Assembly (NCBI GenBank): GCA_024233455.1
Contig: JACKPP010000001.1
Location: forward strand, 558,001-622,000
Reading direction: 5' to 3'
Length of the DNA stretch: 64,000 nt
Source of the DNA: Chlamydiales bacterium
GTDB taxonomy: Bacteria > Chlamydiota > Chlamydiia > Chlamydiales > JACKPQ01
In this document: positions 1-9,800 of the stretch, one piece after another
Position numbering within the stretch: the stretch's first letter is position 1
Layout: each line of letters opens with the position of its first letter
Notes under the pieces: generated by a model
What the model was told of the DNA's origin: nothing
The model's input: the letters and a program-made list of their open reading frames with translations, nothing else
Database searches by the model: none
Program-made: the position numbers and the translations under genes

Positions 1-67
1 GACATCACGCCTTTCCAATTCAATCAGTGATTGAGCTTCTAAGTTTTCACTATTTTTACAGACAGAA

Positions 68-796
68 ATGAAACCAAAAAAAGCTCTTTCACAAAACTTT
101 TTGGTCGATGATGCGGTGGTAAATGCATTTGTAGATGCTGCATGCGTTGCAGCTGGCGAAACCATCGTCGAAATTGGGCCCGGTTATGGCGCCATCACCA
201 AAGCATTACTCAAAAAAGGTGCCCATGTTCTAGGTATTGAAATTGACCCTCATTTAGCTAAAAAACTGAAAGCACCTAATTTAGAAATCGTTGAAGGAGA
301 CGCGCTCACTTTTGACTACACCCGCCATCCTACGAACAAAGTTGTGGCCAACCTGCCCTTTCAAATAGCCACCCCTCTGATTATAAAATTGATACAACTC
401 CCCTTCAATAGCATCACTATTATGATACAAAAAGAGGTAGGCGAAAGTCTCATTGCTCAGCCTAGTACTTCTGCCTACAGTCCTATTACCCTGCAAACTC
501 AAAATCTTTGCGCTGCTAGATACTTATTTACAGTCCCCTCATCAGCATTTCATCCCCAGCCCAAGATAGAGGCAGCAGCCATTCAACTCATTCCTCACCC
601 GCCCCTATACTCTTTAGATATGCAATTTGTCGCCTGCGCTTTTCGGCAAAGGCGTAAAATGCTCAAGAGCGCATTAAAAGACACCTATCCCGAAATCAAA
701 AATGTCATGCAAGATCTCAATCTTGACCTTACAGCTAGAGCTGAAAATCTGACCCTGGAAGAATTCGCCAAACTATATAATAAACTCTTTGCCTAA
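68..796 (+). CDS. rsmA: 16S rRNA (adenine1518/1519-N6)-dimethyltransferase RsmA
   Basis: This SAM-dependent enzyme dimethylates two adjacent adenines near the 3' end of 16S rRNA during small-subunit maturation. Visible motifs are the N-terminal SQNFLVD, the SAM-binding EIGPGYGAIT (about residues 36-45), the acidic EGDALTFDY, and the catalytic NLPF, which is the form used by this family. FHPQPKIEAAA and the FRQRRKMLKSAL helix of the C-terminal domain are also present. At 242 aa it is slightly shorter than the usual 260-280 aa, mainly through a trimmed C-terminal domain. The start fits the family N-terminus, although no strong Shine-Dalgarno precedes it. On the minus strand, bases 1-67 hold a short stop-free stretch that may belong to a divergent gene outside the window. 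Confidence 0.96.
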   Translation: MKPKKALSQNFLVDDAVVNAFVDAACVAAGETIVEIGPGYGAITKALLKKGAHVLGIEIDPHLAKKLKAPNLEIVEGDALTFDYTRHPTNKVVANLPFQIATPLIIKLIQLPFNSITIMIQKEVGESLIAQPSTSAYSPITLQTQNLCAARYLFTVPSSAFHPQPKIEAAAIQLIPHPPLYSLDMQFVACAFRQRRKMLKSALKDTYPEIKNVMQDLNLDLTARAENLTLEEFAKLYNKLFA

Positions 797-914
797 AAAA
801 GTTCTTTACGATAACTTTGCAAGCTACAAATCTCAACTCGGGGTTTTAGAGAAGTTCTGGTGAAGAACAGACTCTAAATTACCTCCAGCTGAGTGACATA
901 CACTTGGAGTTGCA

Positions 915-1820
915 ATGATGAAACGTTTTATTCTGTTTTTGACCATTCTTTTTAGTAGTTTGGTGGGGGAGGAATTTCTCACATTTGAGCAGGCCTGTGG
1001 CGCACGCGCGAGGCATTACAACTTTAGAGATTCTGATGACTTCGCCCAAGCCTATAATCTCAATCATTTTGCTAAGGTTACACCGAGCGAGTCACCAAGG
1101 ATTCCCAAGCTGATCCATATCATTTGGTTTGGCTCGTCTTTACCCAGCAAATATGATCCATTTATCGAGTCCTGGAAGGAACACCACCCAGACTGGACTG
1201 TCAAGTTATGGGCGGATGACGATATTGGCTCGTTTCCCTTAGTAACCGGGGAAAAGATCTTTGAAGCCACAAATTTGGGCCAACGGTCTGATATTTTTCG
1301 CTACGAGCTACTCAATTATTATGGTGGCCTTTATGTGGACGCAGATTTTTTCTGTTTAAAGCCGCATGATATTCTCCACCACACCTGCGATTTTTACTCA
1401 GCAATGGATGGAAGAACAGTCTATAATGGCATCATCGCTTCTGCTCCCAATCACCCAATTATCCAGCACTGCCTGCAGGAAATTAAGAAAATCACAAAGT
1501 TTACTGATGGCGTCAGCGCAATTGTAGGACAAACAGGTCCACGCTTGATGACGCGTACCATCACCGATTTCTTGCGTAAATCCAAAGAAGGCGTCATCGT
1601 TTATCCCACCGTTTATTTCTACTCATTCCCCAGTTCGCTCAGGTCCAAATTTTGGCGGAATAATCAAGCCAATTTTGACGTGGCCAAGCCTTATATGAAA
1701 CCCCATGCTTTTGGTTTGCACATGTGGGCACACTCATGGATGAAATCTAGTAGGCCTCCTGTTGCAAGACCTCCTAGAGCCAGACCACCTAATACAAGAC
1801 AAACTCGATCGGAAGCCTAA
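915..1820 (+). CDS. Exported GT32-type DXD glycosyltransferase
   Basis: It resembles the sugar-binding DXD glycosyltransferases of PF04488 (Och1-like, and also the catalytic core of some toxins). PKLIHIIWFG opens the domain at about residue 64, and the block from SDIFRY to YVDADF holds the metal-binding D142-A-D144. Residues 1-18 are a convincing signal peptide (basic start, hydrophobic core, LVGEE junction). The tail from about residue 278 is a Pro/Arg-rich stretch built on repeated RPP units. GGAG five bases before the first ATG supports the start; the second ATG is equally possible. The 3' end overlaps dacA by four bases, tail to tail. An exported enzyme needing a nucleotide sugar suggests action in the host, but the acceptor is unknown. 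Confidence 0.8.
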   Translation: MMKRFILFLTILFSSLVGEEFLTFEQACGARARHYNFRDSDDFAQAYNLNHFAKVTPSESPRIPKLIHIIWFGSSLPSKYDPFIESWKEHHPDWTVKLWADDDIGSFPLVTGEKIFEATNLGQRSDIFRYELLNYYGGLYVDADFFCLKPHDILHHTCDFYSAMDGRTVYNGIIASAPNHPIIQHCLQEIKKITKFTDGVSAIVGQTGPRLMTRTITDFLRKSKEGVIVYPTVYFYSFPSSLRSKFWRNNQANFDVAKPYMKPHAFGLHMWAHSWMKSSRPPVARPPRARPPNTRQTRSEA

Positions 1821-3091
1821 TGCATGGTTTTTTTGGTGTGAATTTTAGTAATCGCTAAGATAACACATATAAGTGTCAGCAGGGCAGACAGAATAAATCT
1901 AAGAGGCTTGTTATTCCAAAGCGCCCAAAGTGGACGCAGTGCAACTTCTGAGCTGGCATGCAGAGCTGCCTTAATTAGTGGCTTGCCGCTCTCATCACTT
2001 ACAATAAGCTCCCCAACAACTGCGTCTTTATGAATGGGCAATGCTGGCAGGTCCCAATGCAAACAGCTTTTTAACTCTGGTTCTTCCGATGGGTAGTACT
2101 CAAAGTAAATATCATCTTCAAGTTTTGCCATGAGCGATTTGTGCGCTCCAGAAACCGTATGGCGAAAAACATTTTCAGAAGCGCGAAACAAAATACGCTT
2201 TTGTTTTTTTTCAGCAAAAGCTGCATCGAAAAGTCCGATGGCATCACGATAGCGTTGGACAGGATTTGGACTACCCAGAATCACTGCAATGAGCACCCTA
2301 CCTTGATGTTCAGCAGCAGCAACTAAAGTGTAGCCAGCGCGTTTATGGTACCCGGTTTTAATTCCAAAAGCTTTCGAATAGTAGAATTTGGTCATCTTTT
2401 TCAACAACCGATTCGCTTGGGTGATGGTTTTGCTTTTTTGTTTGTTCGTATTGGGTCTTTGGTGGGTAAGAGTACTGACAATTTTTCGAAAACGGGGATC
2501 TTTAAGGGCCTCTTGAGTGATCAGGGCCATGTCATGTGCTGTGGTGTAGTGTTCGGGGTGATGCAGCCCATGAGGATTACGGAATTCAGTTGATTTGCAG
2601 CCCAACTCTTTACAGAAAGCTGTCATTTGTTGGGAAAAAGATTGAACATTGCCGGCGATGTGATGCGCTATCACATTAGAGGCATCATTCCCCGATATGA
2701 GCATCATGCCGTGAAATAGAGCATCTAAAGGCAGTATTTCCCCTTTACGCACCCCATAGCTCGTTCCATCCCATTCCAGCCAGTGGGGTGGATGGGTAAA
2801 ATGGTGATCTTCCTTGACCTTAGGTGAAATGCGCACCAGGCATTCGGAAGGACATAAAACGACTTTATCTAAATCATCTAGGTGCTTTAAGGCATAAAGC
2901 GCAGTTGCAATCTTGGTAATACTAGCCGGATAGGCCCTTTGATCTTTATTTTTCTCATAGAGCACAGCCCCGGTATCGGCATTCATCAAAATGGCAGCTT
3001 TTGACTCTACGCGTACCGGCAGTTTGGCATAAACTACCGCACTAAGAAGAAGCATACTACTCAATATTTGCATGATCATGTTCATCATCAT
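1817..3091 (-). CDS. dacA: D-alanyl-D-alanine carboxypeptidase (PBP5/DacA family)
   Basis: This penicillin-binding protein trims the terminal D-Ala from peptidoglycan stem peptides in the periplasm. All three active-site motifs are visible: S57-I-T-K60, S133-G-N and K245-T-G. The N-terminus is hydrophobic with a YAK junction that fits a signal peptide. A second domain (about residues 290-380) is followed by one C-terminal membrane helix and a basic tail, the usual anchor arrangement. Its length of 424 aa is normal. GAGGGTGAT lies directly upstream of the ATG. In C. trachomatis a dacF gene lies near rsbW, as here, so I read it as the same locus. Confidence 0.93.
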   Translation of the reverse strand: MMMNMIMQILSSMLLLSAVVYAKLPVRVESKAAILMNADTGAVLYEKNKDQRAYPASITKIATALYALKHLDDLDKVVLCPSECLVRISPKVKEDHHFTHPPHWLEWDGTSYGVRKGEILPLDALFHGMMLISGNDASNVIAHHIAGNVQSFSQQMTAFCKELGCKSTEFRNPHGLHHPEHYTTAHDMALITQEALKDPRFRKIVSTLTHQRPNTNKQKSKTITQANRLLKKMTKFYYSKAFGIKTGYHKRAGYTLVAAAEHQGRVLIAVILGSPNPVQRYRDAIGLFDAAFAEKKQKRILFRASENVFRHTVSGAHKSLMAKLEDDIYFEYYPSEEPELKSCLHWDLPALPIHKDAVVGELIVSDESGKPLIKAALHASSEVALRPLWALWNNKPLRFILSALLTLICVILAITKIHTKKTMH

Positions 3092-3257
3092 ATCACCCTC
3101 TGAAAAAAACTAAAAGTTTCAGAAATTCTATCTCCCTTAAAATCAGGAACGTAAAAGAATTTATAAAATTGTTTATATTTTTTTTAATCCAAACACTTCC
3201 CAAAAAAATACGTTTAGCTTTATTAAAAAAAAGTATTACTGTTGGTAAGTTGCGAAG

Positions 3258-3743
3258 ATGAACCCAATTTTCGACTTAAACCAGCAAAAACACCATTTAC
3301 AAGGAAAGAGGATGTTAAATCCCATTGAATTGGACCAGGCATATGAGAGTTTTATCACTAATCTGCATAGGTTCGTTCCAGATGGCATCATTGATGTAGA
3401 CTTAACCCTTCTGAGCGACCTTGGCGTATTGGAGTATGATCAGTTTGAAAATGACAAAGACAGCGAAGAATTTCCCCATTATTTCCACGTGATAGAAACA
3501 TCGGACAAGGTCACGCTTTTTAATCACCAGTTTGCAGTCTGGATTGTGCCGAAAATGATCAACGGAAGCCCTACAACCCTGACTTTAATCTCTTTAATCG
3601 CAGATGATAAACCTAATCTTGAAATTGTGTTTTCCACAACAGGGATCTACAACACACCCAAATATGTGCTCAAGGTTCTGAAGTCGTATTTATCTGATGT
3701 CTTGGATACAGAAGCAGTCATCTCCAGCATGGGCCATAATTAG
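3258..3743 (+). CDS. Conserved hypothetical protein, acidic, probably cytosolic
   Basis: I do not recognise this 161-aa protein. It is acidic, has no signal peptide or membrane segment, and looks like a compact alpha/beta protein with a beta-rich middle (FAVWIVPK and the following strands). It lies divergently from dacA and on the rsbW side, the place where C. trachomatis has a small unknown gene between rsbW and dacF, so a chlamydial orthologue is likely. Small acidic proteins in Chlamydiae are sometimes type III secretion chaperones; that is only a guess here. The start is uncertain: ATG 3312 (residue 19) has a much better ribosome-binding site (AAGGA, six bases upstream) than ATG 3258. Confidence 0.7.
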   Translation: MNPIFDLNQQKHHLQGKRMLNPIELDQAYESFITNLHRFVPDGIIDVDLTLLSDLGVLEYDQFENDKDSEEFPHYFHVIETSDKVTLFNHQFAVWIVPKMINGSPTTLTLISLIADDKPNLEIVFSTTGIYNTPKYVLKVLKSYLSDVLDTEAVISSMGHN

Positions 3744-3769
3744 CCAGTTGCTATACCCCGATGAATTCG

Positions 3770-3856
3770 AAAGTTGGATACTTTTCAGGCCGATGTTCTC
3801 CAAGTAGCTCAATTTCATAAAATTGAGCGATGCTGGCGAGTGGAAAATCCAACTTT
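3770..3856. repeat. Nested inverted repeat (large hairpin candidate)
   Basis: The outer arms AAAGTTGGAT (3770-3779) and ATCCAACTTT (3847-3856) are exact 10-bp complements. Inside them GCTCAATTT (3807-3815), a CATA loop and AAATTGAGC (3820-3828) form a second perfect 9-bp stem. The structure lies in the 245-bp non-coding gap between an unknown gene and the hydrolase gene. There is no T-run after the arms, so it is not a standard intrinsic terminator. It could be an RNA leader structure, a small RNA or a miniature repeat element. Confidence 0.6.
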
Positions 3857-3988
3857 TAAGCTCATTTGTGTATGCATTCCGCCACGCTTCTAATATGGCT
3901 GTTTTGAAGGCGTACCACTTTCATTTCTACTGCGAACTAATCCTCTATTGATGTAAACTGATGCCAGTTTATCTTGTTGGAGGTTTTG

Positions 3989-4807
3989 TTGCGCTATTTA
4001 TTGATCTTCTTATTTACTTGTAATTTGTATGCTTCAAATAACTCATGGATTCCAGTTATTAGCGATAGAGAAAATTTTCAGTTTTCCGATGCTATTAGTG
4101 AGCATACTCAAATAAAACTTGTCGATCTAAATCGCGTTGGACCCACACAACGTATAACCGTAAGAGATCTATTAAGCAGTGTTAGAGGAAAAAACCTCTT
4201 ATTGATCACCCACGGCTTTAATATGACCTACACCTATTCTTTGGATCAATTTACAATTTATCACAAACACTTCCATAAGAAATACGATCAAATTATCGGA
4301 TACCTTTGGCCGGGAGGTAACCAATGGTGGGAATATCGCCATGCAAGGCGACGTACTTTAGATGAATTACCTTATCGTTTACTGGCAACAATTAGCCAGC
4401 TCAAAGCTGTATCAAAAAATGTCGATATTTTGGCCCATAGCATGGGCTGTAGACTAACTTTGGAAATGCTCAACTTGTCAGCTATACCCCTTGTCCGTAA
4501 TCTATTTTTAACTGCACCAGCAGTCAGCAGTACTGCCCTGCAGCTGGACCAAACCTACCATGAGGCCACCCATAACAGCAAACATGTGTATGTTTTTCAC
4601 TCCAAAAATGACGAAGTTGCCTCTTATGCGTTTCCTATTGTTGAAGGAGATCGGTCTTTAGGTCTAGAAGGAGCAAAACATCCCGATTTGCTTCCCTTTA
4701 ACGTGACTATGATTGACTGCAGCCATTGCGTTGACAGTCACAGTGGCTACGACAACGCCCTATTTTTTAAATCTTATGTAAAGAAAATATTAAGCCCAAA
4801 GTCTTAA
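3989..4807 (+). CDS. Exported alpha/beta hydrolase (DUF900-like)
   Basis: This is a serine hydrolase of the alpha/beta fold. LLITHGFNMTYTYS carries the oxyanion-side HG motif, and the nucleophile elbow is DILAHSMGCRLT, close to the DUF900 family. HSKNDEVAS may hold the catalytic Asp region and SHCVDSHSGY the His. The substrate is unknown. The reading frame is open from TTG 3974, but GGAGG at 3979-3983 sits five bases before TTG 3989, so I place the start there. That gives a clean signal peptide (MRYLLIFLFTCNLYA, then SNN). It is probably periplasmic or secreted. It converges on rsbW with a 4-bp overlap. Confidence 0.75.
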   Translation: MRYLLIFLFTCNLYASNNSWIPVISDRENFQFSDAISEHTQIKLVDLNRVGPTQRITVRDLLSSVRGKNLLLITHGFNMTYTYSLDQFTIYHKHFHKKYDQIIGYLWPGGNQWWEYRHARRRTLDELPYRLLATISQLKAVSKNVDILAHSMGCRLTLEMLNLSAIPLVRNLFLTAPAVSSTALQLDQTYHEATHNSKHVYVFHSKNDEVASYAFPIVEGDRSLGLEGAKHPDLLPFNVTMIDCSHCVDSHSGYDNALFFKSYVKKILSPKS

Positions 4808-5223
4808 AGCACGACATTTTTTCTAAGCGTCAATACGTTATAGCTGCCTTCACGCTTGTAAGACAGCGTATCCATGAATTGTTTGGTCAATGCCAGACCT
4901 AGACCTCCAACTACCCGCTCCTCAATGGGAATAGCAGGGTCAATAATTGCTTCATGTAACAGCGGATTAAACGGCGTGCCACGATCCTTTAAAATGAATT
5001 TCAAATGGCTTTTAGGCTCCCAACTCGCGAGCACTTCAATTGTTCCCGATTGATCAATGTAGGCATAGGAAATCACATTCACTAAAATTTCTTCGAGCGC
5101 AATTTCTATTTTTTTAACATCCCCAGATTTAAAGCCAGCCTCAGATGCACAACCGCGTACCCAATCCAACATTTTAGGTAGTTCTGATATTTCTGCTATA
5201 AAGACTTGGCTTTCCATCTGCAT
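4804..5223 (-). CDS. rsbW: RsbW-like anti-sigma serine kinase / HATPase
   Basis: This is a GHKL-fold ATPase of the RsbW/SpoIIAB type (HATPase_c_2). The N-box is seen in EEILVNVISYAY, the G1-type region in DRGTPFNP, and the G2 box in GGLGLALTKQ. Its length of 139 aa is normal for a single-domain anti-sigma kinase. In Chlamydia, RsbW is part of a partner-switching module that controls sigma activity or a metabolic sensor. Its antagonists and phosphatases are not in this window. It stands just downstream of the lptE-bamD-dnaE group on the same strand, as I recall for C. trachomatis. Confidence 0.85.
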   Translation of the reverse strand: MQMESQVFIAEISELPKMLDWVRGCASEAGFKSGDVKKIEIALEEILVNVISYAYIDQSGTIEVLASWEPKSHLKFILKDRGTPFNPLLHEAIIDPAIPIEERVVGGLGLALTKQFMDTLSYKREGSYNVLTLRKNVVL

Positions 5224-5287
5224 ACTTCTACTTCATACCTGCCACTGGCCTCTAAAGTCTACGATATTTTTTCTTGAAAAACCGCAG

Positions 5288-5863
5288 CTATAAATTTGCC
5301 GCTTCTAAGCCGTCAGCAATAAGTACGGCTAGTTTTTGGTAGAGAGGCTTATAGGCAGCTCTTTGTGCCCCTTCAATGGAGTCCAACTGACCAAGCGAAA
5401 AAGCCAGTACTGGAACTAGTGGCGCTCCGGGCGCCGGAGTAAATGCCAAATCTGAGATAGTGTCAAAATTAACGTAATCATAATCGATATCTGCTTTCAC
5501 TTTTTGGGGTCCAAAAACAATTTCACCAGTATTTTCATTACGTAAAACCACTTCTACAGTTACAGTGCATTTGCTTTCTGTTGGTCTAAGCCGGCTTATG
5601 CGGTTGTCACTTGTCCCCTTTCGATCGTAGCGAAAGCCAATAGGTTCTCTATCTTCACGCACAATTTTAGCATCTAAGGTATAGGCCGCGGCGCCGGAAT
5701 AGTCCATCCATCCCCGCATCTCAAGCTCCCGCACCAGAAAATCAGTTAATAGACCGGATGTATCCCCTTTGACATAAGGAACTGCAATACTATGAGATGC
5801 TGAAGGAAAATGGTACCCACAGCTGCAGAGTAAAAAAGAAAGGCTAAGAAGCAGCTTGTTCAT
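5288..5863 (-). CDS. lptE: LptE-like LPS-assembly lipoprotein
   Basis: This is probably the outer-membrane lipoprotein that plugs LptD during lipopolysaccharide insertion. The frame is open further upstream, but the first Met giving a sensible product is at 5863: it yields a lipoprotein signal with LCSC as lipobox (Cys15), followed by GYHF, which is typical of LptE. Strand-rich sequence follows, with IAVPYVKGDTSG and a LRNENTGEIVFG segment. The start lies 20 bp inside the upstream bamD-like gene, suggesting translational coupling and a shared envelope role. At 191 aa it fits the family. LptE sequences diverge strongly, so the call rests on lipobox, size and context. Confidence 0.72.
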   Translation of the reverse strand: MNKLLLSLSFLLCSCGYHFPSASHSIAVPYVKGDTSGLLTDFLVRELEMRGWMDYSGAAAYTLDAKIVREDREPIGFRYDRKGTSDNRISRLRPTESKCTVTVEVVLRNENTGEIVFGPQKVKADIDYDYVNFDTISDLAFTPAPGAPLVPVLAFSLGQLDSIEGAQRAAYKPLYQKLAVLIADGLEAANL

Positions 5864-6782
5864 CGATTCGCGGCAAGGTATAGCTGAGTTTTTGAAGGCG
5901 TTTTTCAGCTTTTGCCGCAGCATTTGTCTCTGGATAGCGCGTTGTAATGCTGTGGTAATAGAGTGCTGCAGCCTGCGCTTTTTTGGTTCTCTCGAAAAAT
6001 TGTCCTGTTTCAAAGAGTTCACCGGCGTACTTTTCTTTCATACTAAGCAACATGTTTTTAGCCTCAATTAGACGCTCTTCGGTAGGAAAATCAGCTTCGA
6101 ATTTACGCATATTAATTTCTGCTAAATCCAAAAAATCGGGATCCTTGAATTCCGTTTCACATTGTTTAAGATAGACCTTGGCAATGCCGATGTAACTCTC
6201 TGGTGCACGGTGATGTTTTGGGAACCTGCGAATAAGAGCTTGATAAGCTTCAATCGATGGTTTGAAGTCTTCTAGCTCAAATAGGAGAGAAGCTTTGCGG
6301 TAAAGCGCCTCTGATGCCAGTTCATGACGAGGCAGTGTTGCAATGACTTCGTCGTAGATCTCGATGGCAAAGTCTTTTGCTGAGATCAGCTTTGGAAGGT
6401 ATTGCCAACCCATAAGATGCATTTTAGCGCCATCTTCAAAATTACGGGCAATTTCAAATTTATAACGGATCGCTTGTTCAAAAGCATCTTTAGTCGTTTG
6501 TTTTTTTAAATACTCAGTGAAGCACTTGTTGGCCTGTTCATACTCTTGCGTCTCAAAGTAGGCCACAGCAAGGAGAAATAGTGCCTCTGGAGCAAATGGC
6601 GAGTCGCTATAATGCGTCACGACCACCTTTCCGTTTTTGATCACCTCACTCCAATTGGAGTCTTGGGAGGCTTCTTGAGCTGCGCTATAAAATTCATGAA
6701 CCGATGCATCCTTTTTGGCGCTAAAACTAGGAGCTGCACTAAAAAGGCATAGGCAAATTAGAAGGGTTTTTAAAATTTTCAT
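5844..6782 (-). CDS. bamD: BamD-like TPR protein of outer-membrane assembly
   Basis: The protein has a signal peptide (about residues 1-21, cleaved near SFSAKK) and a series of TPR-like helix pairs, for example FYSAAQEASQDSNWSEVI, PFAPEALFLLAVAYFETQEY and ASEALYRKASLLFELEDF. The last copy lies near GQFFERTKKAQAAALYYHSI. This matches BamD, which helps fold beta-barrel proteins into the outer membrane. Unlike classical BamD, no Cys is found at the signal-peptide junction, so lipid anchoring is not evident. It overlaps the lptE-like gene by 20 bp and follows dnaE by 20 bp. A general TPR periplasmic protein such as CpoB is the main alternative. Confidence 0.72.
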   Translation of the reverse strand: MKILKTLLICLCLFSAAPSFSAKKDASVHEFYSAAQEASQDSNWSEVIKNGKVVVTHYSDSPFAPEALFLLAVAYFETQEYEQANKCFTEYLKKQTTKDAFEQAIRYKFEIARNFEDGAKMHLMGWQYLPKLISAKDFAIEIYDEVIATLPRHELASEALYRKASLLFELEDFKPSIEAYQALIRRFPKHHRAPESYIGIAKVYLKQCETEFKDPDFLDLAEINMRKFEADFPTEERLIEAKNMLLSMKEKYAGELFETGQFFERTKKAQAAALYYHSITTRYPETNAAAKAEKRLQKLSYTLPRIDEQAAS

Positions 6783-6802
6783 ATCACTCTATTTTATCAT
6801 AT

Positions 6803-9800
6803 TTAGGTTAAACTTTCCACTCCGCAGTCAATAAACCCTGGCATTTGACGCAAGCCTCTGTCTAATTGGGAGTTAAAAGTAACACCCCAATTTGCATCTA
6901 TGGCGATATGCCCTACACCTTTGAAATCTATCTGCACCGAATGAGGGCCAGCACAAACGTTAAATAAATTTTTTATTTGAACAATGTGCGAAAGACGGGT
7001 TTTTTGGGGATCAAGCACGATACGCAGCCTTTGCTTGGGCGGATCTGAAGGCTTGGGAAGCTCTTCTGTGGCACGTCTTGCTGCAGCGCGAACAGAGGAC
7101 TTGGCCTTCTTAAAAGCCTCTTCGGCCTCAGCAAGAATGGATTCGTTAAGCCCCACAAGTTGATCCAACCAATGCAGACGAAAGTGCACGTCGCCATTAT
7201 TATTTTCAATCGAAAGCACCGCAATCATAAGCGCATTTTCGACTAGCATATGCCCTTTTTCATCGTATTGATTAGCCCAGACGGGTAATTCAAAAAGCTC
7301 CATGCCTACGCTAATGGTAAGAATAGCAAATTTTTTCTGCGCTTTAGAAATTTTTGTGACAACTTTTTCCAAAATAAAAGCTGTTTTAATGACTGTACCT
7401 GTTTTAAGTTGTGATGCATCTTCAAGTGGGGTGCATTCAATGTTAGAAAGCGCTTCTCGATAGTCATCCATAGGATGTCCACTTAAGTAAATACCCAAAA
7501 GCTCTTTTTCATGGCGCAATATTTCTTGCTTTGGCAGCTCTTCTTCTATGTCGCATGGTACAGTAAACTCTTCATCTGGCCCCTCGATAAGAGAAAACAG
7601 CTCCATGACTCCTTTGGCCTTTTCTTTTTGCTCCCGCATTGCCGATTCAAACATCGGCTCATAGTTACCCACAAGAGCCTTACGCGACCAACCTGTCCAG
7701 TCAAAACAGCCTGCGATGATCAGGTTTTCAACGACCTTCTTGCCAACCTTACTCGTATCAATGCGCTTTAAAAAATCGTAGAGGCTTTTGTAGAGACCAT
7801 TTTTTTCCCTTTCACTAATGATGGCTTCAACCACACCACGTCCAACTCCCTTAATTCCGGCCAGGGCAAAACGGATACCCTGTTCTGTAGGAAAGAATTC
7901 CAAACTAGATTCATTGACATCGGGGGCCAGGATCGGAATGCCGAAATCAGCAGCTTCTCCAATGTGCTTGGTTACCTTGGTCAAATCATCGATATCACAA
8001 GTCATGAGCGCTGCTTGCCACTCTTTGGTGTAGTTAGCCTTTAGAAAAGCTGTCACATAGCTTAGATAACCATACGCTGTGGCATGAGACTTGTTAAAAC
8101 CATAAGAAGCAAATTTTTGGACTTTATCAAAGATTTGCGTCGCTAAATTTTCATCGATGCCGTTTTCCAATGCACCCGATTTAAATTTTTCACGCTGCTT
8201 CTCCATCTCCACATGGTCTTTTTTTCCCATGGCTTTGCGTAAAACATCACCCTCCCCCAGACTATAACCAGCAAGTTTTTGCGCAATTTGCATGACTTGC
8301 TCTTGGTAAATCATAATACCGTAGGTCTCAGCTAAGATATCTTTCATCCACGGATGATCGTAATCGATAGGTTCCTGGCCGTGTTTCCTAGCAATAAACG
8401 AAGGAATCATTTCCATCGGGCCTGGTCGATAGAGCGCGCCTACAGCGATGATTTCCTCAAATTTATCTACATGCAGTTGACGGACAAGGTCCTGCATCCC
8501 ACTCGATTCCAGCTGAAAAATGCCGGTGGTTTTACCATGATTCAAGAGTTCAAATGTGGGACTATCATCAAGGGGAAGGTTCACCCAGTCGATTGCAACA
8601 CCACAGCTTTTTTTGATGGTATCCACCGCTTTTTGGATGGAAGTGAGTGTCTTGAGTCCAAGAAAGTCGATTTTCAACATTCCGACAGCTTCAACCGGCT
8701 TCATGGAGTACTGGGTAGATAGAATATCGGAGTCTTTGGCGCTGCAGACAGGAATATGATCGGTAAGTGGATCTCCAGAAATAATGAGCCCTGCCGCGTG
8801 AATTCCAGTACTACGGATACAGCCTTCGAGTTTTTTTCCGTACTCGATGATTTGATGAGCCTCTTCATCGGAGGCGTAAACTGCCCTTAACTCTGGATCT
8901 ACTTCTAAGGCCTTTTCCAGGGTCATGCCTATGTCGTCGGGAACAAGCTTGGCAATTTGATTCACTTTGCTCAGAGGAACGCTAAGCACCCTGCCCACAT
9001 CGCGAAGGACCATCTTAGCTTTCATTGTGCCAAAAGTGATGATTTGAGCCACGTTTTCGTGGCCGTATTTTTTCAGCGTGTAGTCTATTACTTCACCGCG
9101 CCTTTCCATGCAGATATCCACGTCGATATCGGGGTAGGAAAGCCGCTCTGGATTGATAAATCTTTCGAAGAACAGACTAAAGCGAAGGGGTTCAATATCG
9201 GTCACTCCTGTGAGGTACAGGATGATAGAGCCAGCGCCAGACCCCCTGCCGGGACCAACGGGGATGCCCTGGTTTTTGGCCCAAGCGATGAAGTCGCGGA
9301 CAATCAGCAAGTAGTCACACATGCCTTTAGAAATAATAATATCCAGCTCGTAAGCTAGGCGATCCTTTACTACATCCAATGGATCTTTATCTGGATAGCG
9401 CTCTCGGACTTTATCAAGTTTTTCAGGCGTGTATTTTTCTAAAACTGCTTTTTCACATTGCGCCTGCAAGTAATTTTCAGCAGACCGCTTTCGCTCTTCA
9501 ACTGTGTAATCTTTTCCTTCCAGCTCAGGAGAAATAAATACCGGATAGAATTGCTGCGAAAAATCGATCTCTAGTGCACATTTTTCGGCAATGGCTAAAC
9601 TTGTTTCCAATGCTTTTTGATCAAACCGTTTAGCCATCTCTTCGGGCGATTTAAAATCATGTTCATGCGCCGAGGTTACTTGCCTTTTAGGATTAGCAAT
9701 TTTAGCTTTAGGATTACCAAAAGAGTCCCTCTCCCAAATTTCACAGGGCTCTCCCGATTGAATATTAATTAAAACCTCATGGGCTTTCCAATCATCTCTT

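Noticed and set aside
1..67. Possible divergent gene start upstream of rsmA
   Set aside because: A short stop-free minus-strand frame exists, but no start codon with a ribosome-binding site or recognisable protein can be shown.
5864..6022. N-terminal extension of the lptE-like frame
   Set aside because: It lies inside the bamD-like gene and is basic, low-complexity shadow sequence; the lipoprotein signal begins at 5863.
8354..9358. Long plus-strand open frames inside dnaE
   Set aside because: They are antisense shadows of the polymerase reading frame, without recognisable proteins or start signals.
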